DNA of 64,000 bases from Sphingomonas taxi (GCA_003240625.1 QFMX01000004.1:1-64000); one strand, 5' to 3'; positions 52,247-61,080 are shown, counted from the stretch's first letter. Numbers and translations: made by a program. Notes: a model not told the origin generated them from the sequence alone.

Positions 52247-53299
52247 GTGGCCAAGACCCCCCCACCAGCACGCGCCATCGCCGAACCGCCGATTACGAAC
52301 CGCGAACGACCGGCAGAACCAAAGCCCTACGAGGCGTCGAAGGACGAACTGCTCGAAATGTATCGGCAGATGCTGCTGATCCGCCGTTTCGAGGAAAAAG
52401 CGGGCCAGCTCTATGGCTTGGGCCTGATCGGTGGCTTCTGCCATCTCTACATCGGCCAGGAAGCGGTCGCGGTCGGGCTTCAGTCCGCGCTTAACGGCGA
52501 AACCGATTCGGTGATCACCGGCTACCGCGATCACGGCCACATGCTCGCCTACGGGATCGACCCGAAGGTCATCATGGCAGAGCTGACCGGCCGCAATTCG
52601 GGTATCTCGAAGGGCAAGGGCGGGTCGATGCACATGTTCTCGACCGAGCATAAATTCTACGGCGGCCACGGCATCGTCGGTGCGCAGGTGTCGCTCGGCA
52701 CCGGGCTCGCGTTCAAGCATAAATACTCGAACGACGGCGGCATCTGCATGGCCTATTTCGGCGACGGCGCCGCGAACCAGGGCCAGGTGTACGAGAGCTT
52801 CAACATGGCCGAGCTGTGGAAGCTGCCGATCATCTTCGTGATCGAGAACAACCAGTACGCCATGGGCACCAGCGTCAATCGCGCCTCGGCCGAGGACCAG
52901 CTGTATCGCCGCGGCGAGAGCTTCCGCATTCCGGGCATCCAGGTCGACGGCATGGACGTGCTGGCCTGCCGCGGTGCCGCCGAGGAAGCGCTGGCGTGGG
53001 TCCGCGCCGGCAAGGGCCCGGTCATCCTCGAGATGAAGACCTATCGCTATCGTGGCCACTCGATGTCCGATCCGGCCAAGTACCGCACGCGCGACGAGGT
53101 CCAGGCGGTTCGCGACAAGTCGGATCCGATCGACCACATGAAGAAGCTGCTCGACGCGCAGGGCGTGACCGAGGCGGACCTCAAATCGCTTGAACAGGAA
53201 ATCAGGAAAATCGTGAACGAAGCCGCCGATTTCGCCGAGCAGACCCCGGAGCCGGATGCTGCCGAGCTCTACACCGACGTTCTGGTGGAGACGTACTGA
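52247..53299 (+). CDS. pdhA: Pyruvate dehydrogenase E1 component, alpha subunit
   Basis: A 350-residue alpha subunit of the thiamine-diphosphate-dependent E1 that decarboxylates pyruvate. Starts at GTG 52247; the first 45 residues are a proline/alanine-rich lead. Then YRQMLLIRRFEEKAGQLYG, GHGIVGAQVSLGTGLAF, the thiamine/Mg motif YFGDGAANQGQVYESFNMA to ENNQYAMGTS, and YRYRGHSMSDPAKYR with the regulated-serine region. Its stop and the pdhB ATG share bases (TGATG). Confidence 0.96.
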   Translation: MAKTPPPARAIAEPPITNRERPAEPKPYEASKDELLEMYRQMLLIRRFEEKAGQLYGLGLIGGFCHLYIGQEAVAVGLQSALNGETDSVITGYRDHGHMLAYGIDPKVIMAELTGRNSGISKGKGGSMHMFSTEHKFYGGHGIVGAQVSLGTGLAFKHKYSNDGGICMAYFGDGAANQGQVYESFNMAELWKLPIIFVIENNQYAMGTSVNRASAEDQLYRRGESFRIPGIQVDGMDVLACRGAAEEALAWVRAGKGPVILEMKTYRYRGHSMSDPAKYRTRDEVQAVRDKSDPIDHMKKLLDAQGVTEADLKSLEQEIRKIVNEAADFAEQTPEPDAAELYTDVLVETY

Positions 53300-54726
53300 T
53301 GGCGATCGAGATCAAGATGCCCGCGCTCTCCCCGACGATGGAAGAGGGCACGCTGGCCAAGTGGCTCGTCAAGGAAGGCGATAGCGTCAAGTCGGGCGAC
53401 ATCCTCGCCGAGATCGAGACCGACAAGGCGACTATGGAGTTCGAAGCGATCGACGAAGGCACGATCGGCTCGATCGCCGTCGCCGAAGGGACCGACAACG
53501 TGAAGGTCGGCACCGTTATCGCGACGATCCTCGAAGAGGGTGAAAGCGCGAGCGACAGCAAGCCAACCGAGGCACGCTCGGGCGACGCAGCCAACGCCGC
53601 GCCGAAGGAAACGCCGTCGGACGACAAGGCACCGCCGGTTCCAGAAGGCGCTTCGCCCGCCAAGGCCGAGAGCGGCACGCAGCAGCTCGTCGCGTCGGCG
53701 GAGAAGGTCGGCATCTCCGACCCGGCGATCCCCGAGGGCACCGAGATGGTCAAGACGACCGTCCGCGAGGCGCTGCGCGACGCGATGGCCGAGGAAATGC
53801 GCGAGGACGACCGCGTCTTCGTGATGGGCGAGGAAGTCGCGCAGTATCAGGGCGCGTACAAGGTGACCCAGGGCCTGCTCGACGAGTTCGGTGACCGTCG
53901 CGTCATCGACACGCCGATCACCGAATACGGCTTTGCAGGTATCGGTGCTGGCGCGGCGATGGGCGGGCTTCGCCCGATCGTCGAGTTCATGACCTTCAAC
54001 TTCGCGTTGCAGGCGATCGACCACATCATCAACTCGGCCGCCAAGACCAACTACATGTCGGGCGGCCAGATGCGCTGCCCGATCGTGTTCCGCGGTCCCA
54101 ACGGCGCAGCGTCGCGCGTGGGTGCTCAGCACTCGCACAACTTCGCGGCGTGGTATGCGAGCGTTCCCGGCCTGATCGTGATCGCGCCGTATGACGCGGC
54201 GGATGCGAAGGGCCTTCTCAAGGCGGCGATCCGCACCGAGGATCCGGTCGTGTTCCTCGAGAACGAGCTGATGTACGGCCGCAGCTTCGACGTCCCCAAG
54301 CTCGACAACCACGTCCTGCCGATCGGCAAGGCGCGGATCGTCCGCGAGGGCAAGGACGTGACGATCGTCAGCTACTCGATCGGCGTCGGCATTTCCTTGG
54401 AAGCCGCCGAAAAGCTCGCCGAGGAAGGCATCGACGCGGAGGTCATCGACCTGCGGACGTTGCGCCCGCTCGACACCGAGACGGTCCTGAATAGCCTCGC
54501 CAAGACCAACCGCATGATCATCGTCGAAGAGAATTGGGCGACCTGCTCGATCGCCTCGGAGATCGTGTCGGTGGTGATGGAACACGGCTTCGACGACCTC
54601 GATGCACCGGTGCTCCGCGTGACCAACGAAGACGTCCCAATGCCCTATGCGGCGAACCTCGAAAAGCTGATGCTGGTCGACGTCGCGAAGGTCGTGACGG
54701 CGGCGAAGAAGGTTACCTACAAGTAA
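53299..54726 (+). CDS. pdhB: Pyruvate dehydrogenase E1 component, beta subunit with lipoyl domain
   Basis: A 475-residue E1 beta subunit with an N-terminal lipoyl domain (residues 1-80; lipoylated K43 in ETDKATMEFEA), an Ala/Pro/Glu-rich linker to about 140, then the catalytic part VREALRDAMAEEMREDDRVFVMGEEVAQYQGAYK in two runs, PITEYGFAGIGAGAAMGG and VNP-like PVVFLENELMYG. Such lipoyl-E1-beta fusions are established in alphaproteobacteria including Zymomonas and Sinorhizobium. E2 and E3 genes are not in the window. A 14-bp perfect hairpin follows the stop. Confidence 0.96.
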   Translation: MAIEIKMPALSPTMEEGTLAKWLVKEGDSVKSGDILAEIETDKATMEFEAIDEGTIGSIAVAEGTDNVKVGTVIATILEEGESASDSKPTEARSGDAANAAPKETPSDDKAPPVPEGASPAKAESGTQQLVASAEKVGISDPAIPEGTEMVKTTVREALRDAMAEEMREDDRVFVMGEEVAQYQGAYKVTQGLLDEFGDRRVIDTPITEYGFAGIGAGAAMGGLRPIVEFMTFNFALQAIDHIINSAAKTNYMSGGQMRCPIVFRGPNGAASRVGAQHSHNFAAWYASVPGLIVIAPYDAADAKGLLKAAIRTEDPVVFLENELMYGRSFDVPKLDNHVLPIGKARIVREGKDVTIVSYSIGVGISLEAAEKLAEEGIDAEVIDLRTLRPLDTETVLNSLAKTNRMIIVEENWATCSIASEIVSVVMEHGFDDLDAPVLRVTNEDVPMPYAANLEKLMLVDVAKVVTAAKKVTYK

Positions 54727-54730
54727 TCCC

Positions 54731-54763
54731 AACGCACCGGCCGGAACATCCGGCCGGTGCGTT
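54731..54763. terminator. Bidirectional terminator after pdhB
   Basis: Perfect 14-bp arms AACGCACCGGCCGG and CCGGCCGGTGCGTT around AACAT begin 4 nt after the pdhB stop and touch the stop codon of the convergent TadE-like gene. It can end transcription from both directions. Confidence 0.88.
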
Positions 54764-55416
54764 CACGCTGCGTAGGTCGTGCAAACGCTCGCTGTGGTAC
54801 CGGGTGCCGTCGCGAGGACCTGCGTATTGCGCTCGCGAACGTTGTACACGGACTCGGAACGCAGGGTCGGCGTACCGAAGAAGCGTGACGAGACCAGCGG
54901 CTGGTACCGGTACGTCACCTCGACGAAGATCAGCGCGGAGCCGGGACCAGCGACGATCTTGCGCGTGCTGCTGCCCATGTAGGGAAGCGTGTTGTCGTTC
55001 TGGCCCTTGCCTTGCGTACCGTATTTCGGTTGCGAGTCGGCTATGTTCAGCGCGCCGGTGCAGCGTTGCCAGCGGATGTATTGACCGGCGTTCGGGGCTT
55101 CCTTGCCGTTCGGTTCGACGCTGGAAACCACCACGCGCCCGTTTGCGTTGAAATCGATACCGCCACCGATGAATTTCGCGCTGAGCAGTGCCTCGTTGAC
55201 GTCGGACTCGTCGATCGAGTCTCGGACGCGTGCGACGTTGTCGGAGATGGCCGTGGAGATCTGGTTCACGCGCATCACGGCTACTGCCATGTGCGTGATC
55301 TCCGCGCCGGCCAGTCCGAGCGTGAGCAAGACCGGTGCCACGATCGCGAACTCGATCATCGCAAGGCCGCGAACATCTGCTCGAAACCGGCGGGCGAGGG
55401 TTTGGGGACGGCTCAT
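54763..55416 (-). CDS. TadE-like pseudopilin-type protein
   Basis: A 217-residue protein with the TadE layout: a basic N-terminus, the processing-like DVRGLAMIEFAIVAPVLLTLGLAGAEI segment (membrane helix with the conserved glutamate of IEFA), and a variable exported domain with VNQISTAISDNVARVRDSIDE. TadE-type minor pseudopilins are part of Flp/Tad pilus assembly. The ATG (55414-55416) overlaps the stop of the preceding TadE-like gene by 4 nt. It is the last of three genes of this kind. Confidence 0.85.
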   Translation of the reverse strand: MSRPQTLARRFRADVRGLAMIEFAIVAPVLLTLGLAGAEITHMAVAVMRVNQISTAISDNVARVRDSIDESDVNEALLSAKFIGGGIDFNANGRVVVSSVEPNGKEAPNAGQYIRWQRCTGALNIADSQPKYGTQGKGQNDNTLPYMGSSTRKIVAGPGSALIFVEVTYRYQPLVSSRFFGTPTLRSESVYNVRERNTQVLATAPGTTASVCTTYAA

Positions 55417-56012
55417 GTCACCTTCGTGCATATGTTCGTCGGCTCTGCGCGCGAGGTGAAGGGCTGGTTACGGATCACCGTCGTTGCGGCGACGCTACGG
55501 GTCGGCCCCCAGGACAGCAGTGCGCCGACCGGGGTCAGGTTCGGATATGCAACGTTGACCGTGTAATAGACCACGTCGTCCGCGCTGCCGACGCCGGTAT
55601 CGCCCGGCGTTGCGTCATAAACACCGTTGTTGTTCGCGTCTTCGAAACAGTCGCCGAGATTGAACACCCCTTTGGGATCGGTGTCCGACGTGATCTTCTC
55701 CGGCTTGCCGACGTTCGAAAAGTTGTAATAGCGTCGGGTCGAGACCGTGACATATTGCGCGGGGACGACCGCCTGGACTTCGGATTTGATGGTCGCCACC
55801 ACGTCGGCGGCCGTCTTGTTGCCGACCGTAACCTGTCGCGACGCTTTCGACAGCGCGCCTTGGACGACAGCGGTGACATACCCCTGATACCCGATTTCGA
55901 GGATCGACAGCAGCAGTCCGACAAGCACGGGTACGATCAGCGCGAATTCGACGATCGTCGCGCCGCGCTTGTCCTGCCCGAGCGCGTGTAGCCTCGACGA
56001 GATCGCGATCAC
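55413..56012 (-). CDS. TadE-like pseudopilin-type protein
   Basis: A 199-residue protein with a TadE motif DKRGATIVEFALIVPVLVGLLLSILEIG followed by an exported domain with GKPEKITSDTDPKG and a calcium-loop-like DANNNGVYDATPGD near the middle. Middle gene of three; its start overlaps the TadG-like gene's stop by 4 nt. The processed glutamate is in VEFA. Role as minor pilin component is by family. Confidence 0.85.
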   Translation of the reverse strand: MIAISSRLHALGQDKRGATIVEFALIVPVLVGLLLSILEIGYQGYVTAVVQGALSKASRQVTVGNKTAADVVATIKSEVQAVVPAQYVTVSTRRYYNFSNVGKPEKITSDTDPKGVFNLGDCFEDANNNGVYDATPGDTGVGSADDVVYYTVNVAYPNLTPVGALLSWGPTRSVAATTVIRNQPFTSRAEPTNICTKVT

Positions 56013-57652
56013 TGGTTGATCCTCAACGACCCGATCTTGCTGCCGATCTCCTGGAACTTCGCGATCAGTGCGGGCGCGGTCGTAATGCCGGACGCCATCG
56101 CCGGCGTGGTGGCGCAGTTCTGCATGTCGGCGGTCAGCGTGGTCGAGAATGCGATGACATAGAGCTGAATGCCCTGACTCTTGGCCGCATTACAGGCCAT
56201 GCGGAAGCGTTGGAGGTGCCGCTGCAACTGCTCAGCCGCGAGCTGCGTAGCATTGCCAGCTGACGTTCCAAGTACACGCTTGTCGCGCTCTTCGGCACCA
56301 TAGGTCGTGTATACGTTGAGGTACGGCGAAAGATCGCCGTCGGTCATGAAGATCATGTATTTGCGAACGCTGAATCCACGCAACTTCTTGGGATTGTCGG
56401 GGTCGTTCTGATCGTTTGTTTCAGGTGTTGCGGATGCGAAGATGCCATCGGGCGATATAAATCGCGCGCCCCATATAACGCCGATATCGTGATAGGTGCC
56501 GCCCAAAGGCTTCAGGTTGTTGATATAGGACATGAACGAAGTTTTGTCGTTATAGTATTCCCTCAGCCGACTGGCGGCACTCGCACAATATTTTTCGTCG
56601 GTGTACTGACCTGCCGGATTTGAACTTGGATTAAACTCTGCTTCGGGCCACCACGGCGCCCAGCGGCTGGCATCTGAGGTCGGCAGCATGTTGATGTCGA
56701 GATCCCATGCGCTGGCAGGCGCGGTCGTTGCTGGTCCGCCATCAATCGTGACATTATCGGTCTGGCGCTCCTCGATACAGCCAGCCCACCGGGATTTGGT
56801 TGTCGGATATGTGCCAGGCGTATTGACCAGCGCGCCCGTCTTGAACGACGAGGTGTCCAGCGTCATCTGTCCGTAGGTCGCGTAAGCGCCAAACCAGCCC
56901 GTTGTGATCGTTCGCGATTGATACGGAGCGCTGCTGCGAATGTAGTTCGGATTCTCCGCGTAGACGAGCTTTCCGACGTTCACGGTCGCATTATAGGGCA
57001 CGAACCCGTAACGGAGCCGGAGGTTGTTGGCATGCAGCTGATCCTGAGCCGACTGGAGCGTGTCGTAGAGTGATTCCGACGCATCGCGCAGGGCCTGCAT
57101 CTTCGAACCATATTGTTCGATCTCGCCGCATGCGTCGTTTGGCCGGTTTGTCGGACAGTTCATCGACCCCGACATGTCGAGCACCAGCATGATGTCGGTC
57201 CCGACGAAATCCTGTGTCGCGGAGCAACTCGTCGACAGGTTCAAGTTGGAGAAGCCGAATAGTTTCATGACCGTCGTCGGGATCGTCGTCGCCGCGGTGA
57301 TCTTCACCGTGCCGATCGACGGTACGGTAACGACCGGCGTGAACGCAGCCGTGCCGAACGACGCCTGAGGGAAATTGAAGTTGAAGTAATTCGTGGCCTC
57401 GGTTTCGACGGCGGGCGTCAGGGTGGTACCCGACAGCAAGCGTCGCGCCGCCAGCGATCCCGCGTCGCACGCCTGCTGGAGCCGGTCGCGCGCGACATAA
57501 GCGCGTGCCATGTCCAGGCCCGACCCGACCATTGCGATCAACGGCATCATCGCGAACGCGACGATCATCAAGGTATTGCCGCGGACATCGGTACGCAGCC
57601 GCCCTAGAAAGGTCGTCGGCCGTTGTCGTTTTAGGCCGTGCTTGGCGCTCAT
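56009..57652 (-). CDS. TadG-like protein with von Willebrand A domain
   Basis: A 547-residue protein: TadE/G-type N-terminal helix (DVRGNTLMIVAFAMMPLIAMVGSGLDMARAYVARDRLQQACDAGSLAARR in parts), then a vWA domain with MIDAS motif LVLDMSGSMNCP near residues 155-165 and IFMTDGD further on. TadG-like proteins of this build are thought to help anchor Tad pili or act outside the inner membrane. It is the first gene of the minus-strand trio and codon use is lower in GC than its neighbours around 56400-56900. No tadA/cpa ATPase or flp pilin is in the window. Confidence 0.87.
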   Translation of the reverse strand: MSAKHGLKRQRPTTFLGRLRTDVRGNTLMIVAFAMMPLIAMVGSGLDMARAYVARDRLQQACDAGSLAARRLLSGTTLTPAVETEATNYFNFNFPQASFGTAAFTPVVTVPSIGTVKITAATTIPTTVMKLFGFSNLNLSTSCSATQDFVGTDIMLVLDMSGSMNCPTNRPNDACGEIEQYGSKMQALRDASESLYDTLQSAQDQLHANNLRLRYGFVPYNATVNVGKLVYAENPNYIRSSAPYQSRTITTGWFGAYATYGQMTLDTSSFKTGALVNTPGTYPTTKSRWAGCIEERQTDNVTIDGGPATTAPASAWDLDINMLPTSDASRWAPWWPEAEFNPSSNPAGQYTDEKYCASAASRLREYYNDKTSFMSYINNLKPLGGTYHDIGVIWGARFISPDGIFASATPETNDQNDPDNPKKLRGFSVRKYMIFMTDGDLSPYLNVYTTYGAEERDKRVLGTSAGNATQLAAEQLQRHLQRFRMACNAAKSQGIQLYVIAFSTTLTADMQNCATTPAMASGITTAPALIAKFQEIGSKIGSLRINQ

Positions 57653-57833
57653 GCTGTCCTGACTCGATGCGGGTAGTAAGGTGCGGTTGGGTTCAGACGG
57701 TATCGATCTTGTCGCTCCTTGCTCCACGACCCGGTAAGCGCTGCTCAAGGAACATGGTTATCGGGCTATTAACCGTGCCAACCGCTGATCGGTGGGGGTG
57801 CGGATCGGCTGGCCGCGCGCTATCGAGCCAAGC

Positions 57834-58487
57834 ATGACCCGACCCGACCTCGATCGCCATTTGGCGCTCAGCTATGCCGACGCTGCGGTGCGCCCCGCGC
57901 TCGGCGCCCTGTTCGCGCTCGACGATACACTCGGCGCGATCCTGCGGACGACGCGGGAGCCGTTGGTTGGCCAGATGCGACTGACGTGGTGGTATGAGGC
58001 GCTGGGGCGGCTGGATGTCGCGCCAGCACCGGCCGAGCCCGTGCTGACCGCGCTCCAGGCGTGCGTGCTGCCGGCTGGGGTATCGGGGACGATGCTGGCG
58101 GCGATGACCGATGGGTGGGAGGCTCTGCTGGAGCCGGTGCTCGATGCCGCGGCCGTGGAACGGTTCGCGCGCGATCGGGGGCGCAGAGTGTTCGAACTGG
58201 CCGGCACATTGCTGTCGGTAACCGATGCGCGCGTTGGGCTGGCAGGCGAGGGCTGGGCGATGGCCGATCTGTCGCAGCGGCTGACCGACGCGCCTAGCCG
58301 CCAGTTGGCACGTGCGAGGGCGGAGGTGGCGCTCGACGCGGCATTGCGGGGTCGCTGGCCGGGCAGGGCACGGGCGCTCGGGGCGATGGCGCTGTCGGCG
58401 CGGTTCGACGTGTCGGACTCACCGCCGCCGCCCGGCAGCCCGAAGCGGGTCGGGCGGTTGGCGTGGCACAGACTGACCGGATACTGA
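57834..58487 (+). CDS. Squalene/phytoene synthase family protein, short
   Basis: A 217-residue protein matching the squalene/phytoene synthase fold in its N-terminal part: ALSYADAAVRPALGALFALDDTLGAILRTTREPLVGQMRLTWWYEAL in parts, similar to the VGQIRLQWWRDAL region of the NDUFAF6-like subgroup. It lacks the two DxxxD motifs needed for prenyl condensation and is about 60-80 residues shorter than true synthases. Catalysis is therefore doubtful; assembly-factor-like or vestigial roles are possible. It is divergent from the TadG-like gene and 66 nt before an EF-hand gene. Confidence 0.75.
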   Translation: MTRPDLDRHLALSYADAAVRPALGALFALDDTLGAILRTTREPLVGQMRLTWWYEALGRLDVAPAPAEPVLTALQACVLPAGVSGTMLAAMTDGWEALLEPVLDAAAVERFARDRGRRVFELAGTLLSVTDARVGLAGEGWAMADLSQRLTDAPSRQLARARAEVALDAALRGRWPGRARALGAMALSARFDVSDSPPPPGSPKRVGRLAWHRLTGY

Positions 58488-58553
58488 CCAATCGGATGGG
58501 GATCGTCGCCTCCGGGGCCTAGCGTGCAGGCTTGGGCAATGGGGGAGGCAGCG

Positions 58554-59024
58554 ATGTGGCGGTATCTGGCAGGCGGGGCGGCAGTGATCATGTTGATCGT
58601 CGCAGGGTTCATGCTGTTCAGCGGAAACGCGCGGCCCGGGCCGCTGCTGCCTGCACAACCGATATCGCAAGCGGGCGGCGCCGCGGTCACAACCGATCCG
58701 CTACCCGATGCCGCCCCCGAGGCGACCGCCAAGACGCGCGAACAGAAGCGCTTCGATCGCTACGACAAGGATCGCGATACGACGATCACGCGCGAGGAAT
58801 ATCTCGTTCAGCGGCGCAAGGCTTATGCGCGGCTCGACGTCGACGGCGACGGGAAACTGTCGTTCGACGAATGGGCGGTGAAGGCGACGACCAAATTTTC
58901 AGACGCGGACCGTGACAAATCGGGCACGATGACCGCGCCCGAATTTGCCACGACCGCGGTCAAGCGGAAGGGGCCAGCTCGGGTGAATTGTCCACCGGTT
59001 CAGACTGTTGCCGAGGAGAGTTGA
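58554..59024 (+). CDS. Membrane-anchored EF-hand protein
   Basis: A 156-residue protein with an N-terminal membrane segment (residues 5-23) and three EF-hand loops at about 71-82 (DKDRDTTITREE), 95-106 (DVDGDGKLSFDE) and 119-130 (DRDKSGTMTAPE), so it probably binds calcium in the periplasm. ATG 58554 is chosen because GGGGGAGG ends 6 nt upstream; the longer frame from 58524 runs through that site. Its last 65 nt overlap the convergent trmFO end. Function of these small calcium-binding proteins in sphingomonads is unknown. Confidence 0.85.
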   Translation: MWRYLAGGAAVIMLIVAGFMLFSGNARPGPLLPAQPISQAGGAAVTTDPLPDAAPEATAKTREQKRFDRYDKDRDTTITREEYLVQRRKAYARLDVDGDGKLSFDEWAVKATTKFSDADRDKSGTMTAPEFATTAVKRKGPARVNCPPVQTVAEES

Positions 59025-60327
59025 GCCACTCTGCTAGCGCCGCGCGGCCCCGATCGGTGTACATCCGCTTGCGATCGGTCTTCTTGGTCCGGCCGGGGAT
59101 CGGCGGGAACAGACCGAAGTTCACGTTCATCGGTTGATACGTCTCGGCCTCCGCGCCCCCGGTGATATGCCCGAGAAGTGCGCCGAGCGCGGTCGCGTAC
59201 GGAGGCGGCGTCAACGTCTTGCCCGTCAGTTCGGCCGCCGCGAACAACCCTGCGAGCATGCCGATCCCGCAGCTCTCGATATACCCTTCGCAGCCGGTAA
59301 TCTGGCCAGCGAACCGGATGTTCGGACGCGACTTCAGCCGCAGCGTCTCGTCGAGCAGTTCGGGCGAGCGGATGAACGTGTTGCGGTGCAGCCCGCCCAG
59401 CCGCGCGAACTCCGCGTTCTCCAGGCCGGGAATGGTCCGGAACAGGCGGACCTGGTCGGCGTGCTTCAGCTTGGTCTGGAAGCCGACGATGTTCCACAAC
59501 GTGCCCTGCGCGTTGTCCTGCCGAAGCTGGACGACCGCGTGCGGCCAACGCCCGGTCTTCGGGTTGTCGAGGCCCACGGGCTTCATTGGACCATAGCGCA
59601 GCGTATCGACGCCGCGCTCCGCCATCACCTCGATCGGCATGCAGCCGTCGAAATAGGGCGTATCCTTCTCCCAGTCCTTGAACGGGGTCTTCTCGCCTTC
59701 GACCAGACCCTGGTGGAAGGCGAGATACTGGTCCTTGTCCATCGGGCAGTTGATGTAGTCCTTGCCCTCACCCTTGTCCCAGCGCGACGCGAACCACGCG
59801 GTGTCCATGTCGATCGAATCGCGGTGGACGATCGGGGCGAGCGCGTCGAAGAACGCGAGCGCCTCGCGACCAGTCTCCGCACCGATCCCGGCGGCGAGCG
59901 AGGCGGCGGTCAGCGGGCCGGTGGCGATGATTGACGGGCCATCCGGAAGCGCGTCGATCCGTTCGCGGACCAGCGTGATGTTCGGATGCCGTTCGATCGC
60001 CTCCGTCACGCTGTTCGAGAAATTGTCGCGGTCGACCGCGAGCGCGGAGCCGGCGGGGACGCGGTGGATGTCCGCCTGGCGCATGATCAGCGAGCCGAGC
60101 GTGCGCAGTTCCTGGTGGAGCAGCCCGACCGCATTGCTTTCGGCGTCGTCCGAGCGGAAGCTGTTCGAGCAGACGAGTTCGGCGAGGCCGTCGGTCTGGT
60201 GCGCGGGCGTGCCTTCGCCGCTACCGCGCATTTCGGACAGACGGACCTTGAGGCCCGCTTCGGCGAGTTGCCAGGCGGCTTCGGAACCGGCGAGGCCGCC
60301 GCCGATGACGTGAATATCGTGGTTCAT
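58960..60327 (-). CDS. trmFO: Methylenetetrahydrofolate-tRNA-(uracil-5-)-methyltransferase
   Basis: A 455-residue FAD/folate-dependent enzyme forming 5-methyluridine at position 54 of tRNA. FAD site HVIGGGLAGSEAAWQLAEAG at the N-terminus, LSEMRG, ELVCSNSFRSDDAESNAVGLLHQELR in parts, CPMDKDQYLAF, the active-site region FDGCMPIEVMAERG with the catalytic cysteine, TNHP-free but typical NVNFGLFPPI near the end. ATG at 60325-60327 starts the conserved fold. It overlaps the EF-hand gene end by 65 nt. Confidence 0.95.
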   Translation of the reverse strand: MNHDIHVIGGGLAGSEAAWQLAEAGLKVRLSEMRGSGEGTPAHQTDGLAELVCSNSFRSDDAESNAVGLLHQELRTLGSLIMRQADIHRVPAGSALAVDRDNFSNSVTEAIERHPNITLVRERIDALPDGPSIIATGPLTAASLAAGIGAETGREALAFFDALAPIVHRDSIDMDTAWFASRWDKGEGKDYINCPMDKDQYLAFHQGLVEGEKTPFKDWEKDTPYFDGCMPIEVMAERGVDTLRYGPMKPVGLDNPKTGRWPHAVVQLRQDNAQGTLWNIVGFQTKLKHADQVRLFRTIPGLENAEFARLGGLHRNTFIRSPELLDETLRLKSRPNIRFAGQITGCEGYIESCGIGMLAGLFAAAELTGKTLTPPPYATALGALLGHITGGAEAETYQPMNVNFGLFPPIPGRTKKTDRKRMYTDRGRAALAEWLNSPRQQSEPVDNSPELAPSA

Positions 60328-60400
60328 TCCGGTCAGATAGCGCGAGACGCCTGTCGTGTCAGCGGTTGTCGTGTCGGTGGTGCCATCCCACTTCGCCCTC

Positions 60401-60844
60401 ATGACATCCCCCACGACAATCTTCACGATCGGCTACGAGGCCACGACGATGGCCGATTTCCTCAGCGCGTTGAAGGCGGCGGGGGTGGAGCGGGTGATCG
60501 ACGTCCGCGCACTCCCGTTGTCGCGGCGACCGGGGTTTTCGAAGACGTCGCTGGCCGCATCGTTGCGCGAGGTCGAGATCGACTATGTGCATCTGAAGGC
60601 GCTCGGAACGCCGAAGCGCGGACGCGATGCGGCGAAGAAGGGCGACGTGGCGACCTTGACCGCGGTGTATGACGAGCAACTCGAACTCCCCGAGGCTCAG
60701 GCACAAGCCGCGATCATGCTCGGGCTCGCCGCCGAGAAACCAAGCGCGCTGCTGTGCTACGAGCGCGACCCATGTCATTGTCATCGGACGCTATTGTTGC
60801 AGGCGGTGGGCGAGGGGGCCGAGGTGGTGGATCTGTTTACGTAG
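60401..60844 (+). CDS. DUF488 family protein
   Basis: A 147-residue DUF488 protein: TIFTIGYEATTMADFLSALKAAGVERVIDVRALPLSRRPGFSKTSLAASL in parts, and near the end LLCYERDPCHCHRTLL with a cysteine/histidine cluster that may bind metal. The family is widespread and uncharacterised; some members lie near DNA-repair or tRNA genes. It is divergent from trmFO with 73 nt between. ATG 60401 starts the conserved part. Confidence 0.88.
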   Translation: MTSPTTIFTIGYEATTMADFLSALKAAGVERVIDVRALPLSRRPGFSKTSLAASLREVEIDYVHLKALGTPKRGRDAAKKGDVATLTAVYDEQLELPEAQAQAAIMLGLAAEKPSALLCYERDPCHCHRTLLLQAVGEGAEVVDLFT

Positions 60845-60862
60845 AGCCGCTCACCGCGGGTC

Positions 60863-60890
60863 CGTCATCCTGACTTTCGTCAGGATGACG
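60863..60890. terminator. Terminator hairpin after the DUF488 gene
   Basis: Perfect 12-bp arms CGTCATCCTGAC and GTCAGGATGACG around TTTC, 19 nt after the stop codon. It resembles the short core of the palindromic repeats elsewhere in the window. Confidence 0.8.
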
Positions 60891-60984
60891 GCTGGGTTGC
60901 TGACGGCAAGGCTGGATCTGGCGGCCCACATTCCCGATGTTGCATTGCAGCACTCCTTACGCTAACGCACCCCCACTCGCTTGG

Positions 60985-61080
60985 ACCCGGTGCAATTCCG
61001 GGTGGCTATTCCGGCCGCCGATCCGCCGGACAACGCAACGACGCCTTTGCAATGAACCGCCCGCGCAATCGCGGCGGTTC
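60985..61080 (+). promoter_or_regulatory. Structured leader of the SulP gene
   Basis: Three perfect hairpins follow in line: ACCCGG-7-CCGGGT (60985-61003), TCCGGC-9-GCCGGA (61010-61030) and GAACCGCC-11-GGCGGTTC (61054-61080). The last ends 23 nt before the SulP ATG and could act as a switch or attenuator. I recall a candidate RNA motif reported upstream of SulP genes in alphaproteobacteria (sul1) but cannot verify that this is it. No protein gene is seen in 60845-61103. Confidence 0.5.

Noticed and set aside
60981..61003. tRNA-like T-arm (ACCCGG-TGCAATT-CCGGGT)
   Set aside because: No acceptor, D or anticodon arms can be found around it; it is better read as one hairpin of the SulP leader.
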